Source of the DNA: Pseudomonadota bacterium
GTDB lineage: Bacteria; Pseudomonadota; Alphaproteobacteria; Rhizobiales; Xanthobacteraceae
DNA length: 5,979 nt
Assembly (NCBI GenBank): GCA_023390695.1
Contig: JAEWCJ010000477.1
Span: forward strand, 1 to 5,979
Reading direction: 5' to 3'
Shown: one piece after another, positions 5,331 through 5,979 of the stretch
Layout of the letters: every line of letters starts with the position of its first letter
How positions within the stretch are numbered: position 1 is the stretch's first letter
Notes under the pieces: model-generated
Told to the model about the DNA's origin: nothing
What the model saw: the letters and a program-made list of their open reading frames with translations, nothing else
Databases searched by the model: none
Program-made: the position numbers and the translations under genes

Positions 5331-5353
5331 AGCACGGCGCAAAACGCCATGCT
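5331..5353. other. Imperfect hairpin in the convergent intergenic region
   Basis: AGCACGGCG (5331-5339) and CGCCATGCT (5345-5353) pair with one C-A mismatch around the loop CAAAA. There is no T-run on either side. It may be an mRNA 3'-end structure or part of an undescribed transcript. The rest of 5299-5433 shows no supported gene. Confidence 0.35.
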
Positions 5354-5384
5354 CCCCGTGACCGGATGGACGCAGTGTGAGGCG

Positions 5385-5413
5385 ATTCGCCGCACGCGTC
5401 ACGCGAATTTTTT
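5385..5413 (+). terminator. Candidate intrinsic terminator on the plus strand
   Basis: ATTCGC (5385-5390) and GCGAAT (5403-5408) are exact complements with a 12-nt loop, and TTTTT (5409-5413) follows directly, making a six-T run with the last base of the arm. The orientation suits rightward transcripts coming from the DoxX-like/DUF3551 genes, 114 bp after the latter's stop. The stem is short and the loop long, so strength is uncertain. Confidence 0.45.
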
Positions 5414-5433
5414 CCTACAGGGATACCGCTGTT

Positions 5434-5979
5434 TCAGTCCGGTTGGTTGCCGGCGCGTGTCCATGTGACCACGCTGGCGCCCCGCGCCGGGTCGAGCGGC
5501 CGGCGGGGACCAGGGATCAGCCCGCTGTCGGCCAGGATTTCTTCCGGGCTGCGCTGCGGCACATCGGGAAAGACCGGACGGCCGCCCGGCAGCCGCACCC
5601 CGGTTGCGCGCGACAGGTGAAAGCTGTCGTAGCGGGGCAGGAACAGGCCGAAAATATCGGTTCCTCCGAGGATCGCCACGGTCCCGCCTTCGACGTCGAG
5701 CGCCTCAAGCGCCTGCTCGAGCGGCATCCCGGCCGGATTCCAGGTGACCGCGTTGGGACACTCGGCAGGCCCCAGCGTCTCGACGCTGCGGCTGGCAATC
5801 AGCCGCCGCCGCTGCGGCGATTGCCGCTGCTTCTCGTGCGAATTGCGTCCGTGCACGATCACCGCGGCGCGATCGAGTTCTTCTGACAGGAATCGCTGGT
5901 CCGCCCCGATGACGAGGGCGTCGGGCATGATGCCGTCGGCATCCGCGAGCATGCCGTCGTCGGAGACGATGGCGTAACC
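5434..5979 (-). CDS. Dihydrofolate reductase-like protein (5' end cut by window)
   Basis: The visible part is 181 codons. The reading frame is open to the right edge, and the first visible residues GYAIVSDDGMLADADG look like the first beta strand and the 'I-x-x-D-G-x-I' start of a DHFR fold, so only a few residues are missing. The ATG at 5952 is internal, not the start. DHFR-fold marks are RAAVIVHGRNSHE, equivalent to the M-G-R-x-T-x-E segment; the nucleotide-binding turn TVAILGGTDIFGLFL, equivalent to G-G-x-x-x-Y; and YDSFHLSRATGVRLPGG followed by the FPDVP strand. This resembles a divergent rhizobial group annotated as dihydrofolate reductase rather than canonical FolA, so reduction of dihydrofolate with NADPH is plausible but unproven; a RibD-like reductase is the alternative. 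It converges on the DUF3551 gene. The minus-strand terminator at 5278-5298 would end its message. Confidence 0.75.
   Translation of the reverse strand, partial: GYAIVSDDGMLADADGIMPDALVIGADQRFLSEELDRAAVIVHGRNSHEKQRQSPQRRRLIASRSVETLGPAECPNAVTWNPAGMPLEQALEALDVEGGTVAILGGTDIFGLFLPRYDSFHLSRATGVRLPGGRPVFPDVPQRSPEEILADSGLIPGPRRPLDPARGASVVTWTRAGNQPD

Noticed and set aside
5349..5468. Small plus-strand frame from the ATG at 5349
   Set aside because: It starts in a hairpin arm, runs through the candidate terminator and its T-tract, and resembles nothing known.
1..5979. Defence system, prophage, transposon or CRISPR array
   Set aside because: No nuclease, integrase, transposase, spaced direct repeats or abrupt compositional change is visible; the genes are typical chromosomal ones.

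Overview
The window looks like ordinary chromosomal sequence from a GC-rich alphaproteobacterium, most likely Hyphomicrobiales (a Bradyrhizobium, Rhodopseudomonas or Xanthobacteraceae-like relative). The reasons are the high-GC codon use, a DUF1127 small protein, a DUF3551 secreted cysteine protein, an ArsR regulator with a CRPCLDWSER-type C-terminal half, and left-edge sequence resembling the dispersed palindromic repeats I associate with Bradyrhizobiaceae genomes. There is no rRNA, tRNA, CRISPR array, transposase or phage gene.

Layout, left to right. A partial palindromic repeat (1-86) runs into the leader of a spermidine synthase gene (speE, +, 102-974). A DUF1127 gene (-, 980-1192) converges on speE with 5 bp between the stops. 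It is divergent from an ArsR-type regulator (+, 1312-1995), and the shared 119-bp region carries a perfect 8+4+8 inverted repeat. A 172-bp gap with a perfect 14-bp palindrome leads to a membrane-anchored CSS-EAL cyclic-di-GMP phosphodiesterase (+, 2168-3829). After a 161-bp gap come three short genes on the + strand: a secreted cupin-like protein with a Lys/Gly/Ala tail (3991-4449), a DoxX-like membrane protein (4504-4971) and a DUF3551 secreted protein (4978-5271). A convergent intergenic region (5272-5433) holds three hairpins, two with terminator character. The right end is a DHFR-like gene on the - strand, cut by the window edge just inside its N-terminus.

How the genes may work together. 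SpeE makes spermidine and looks independent of the rest. DUF1127 and the ArsR regulator share a promoter region and could be co-regulated. The EAL protein would sense a periplasmic redox or envelope signal and lower c-di-GMP. The cupin-like, DoxX-like and DUF3551 genes form a same-strand run of three envelope proteins; the last two are 6 bp apart and very probably one transcript.

I do not see a clearly new multi-gene system. The best leads are the cupin-like protein that lacks the expected metal-ligand histidines, the two perfect palindromes in regulatory positions, and the strand-asymmetric terminator hairpins at the right.
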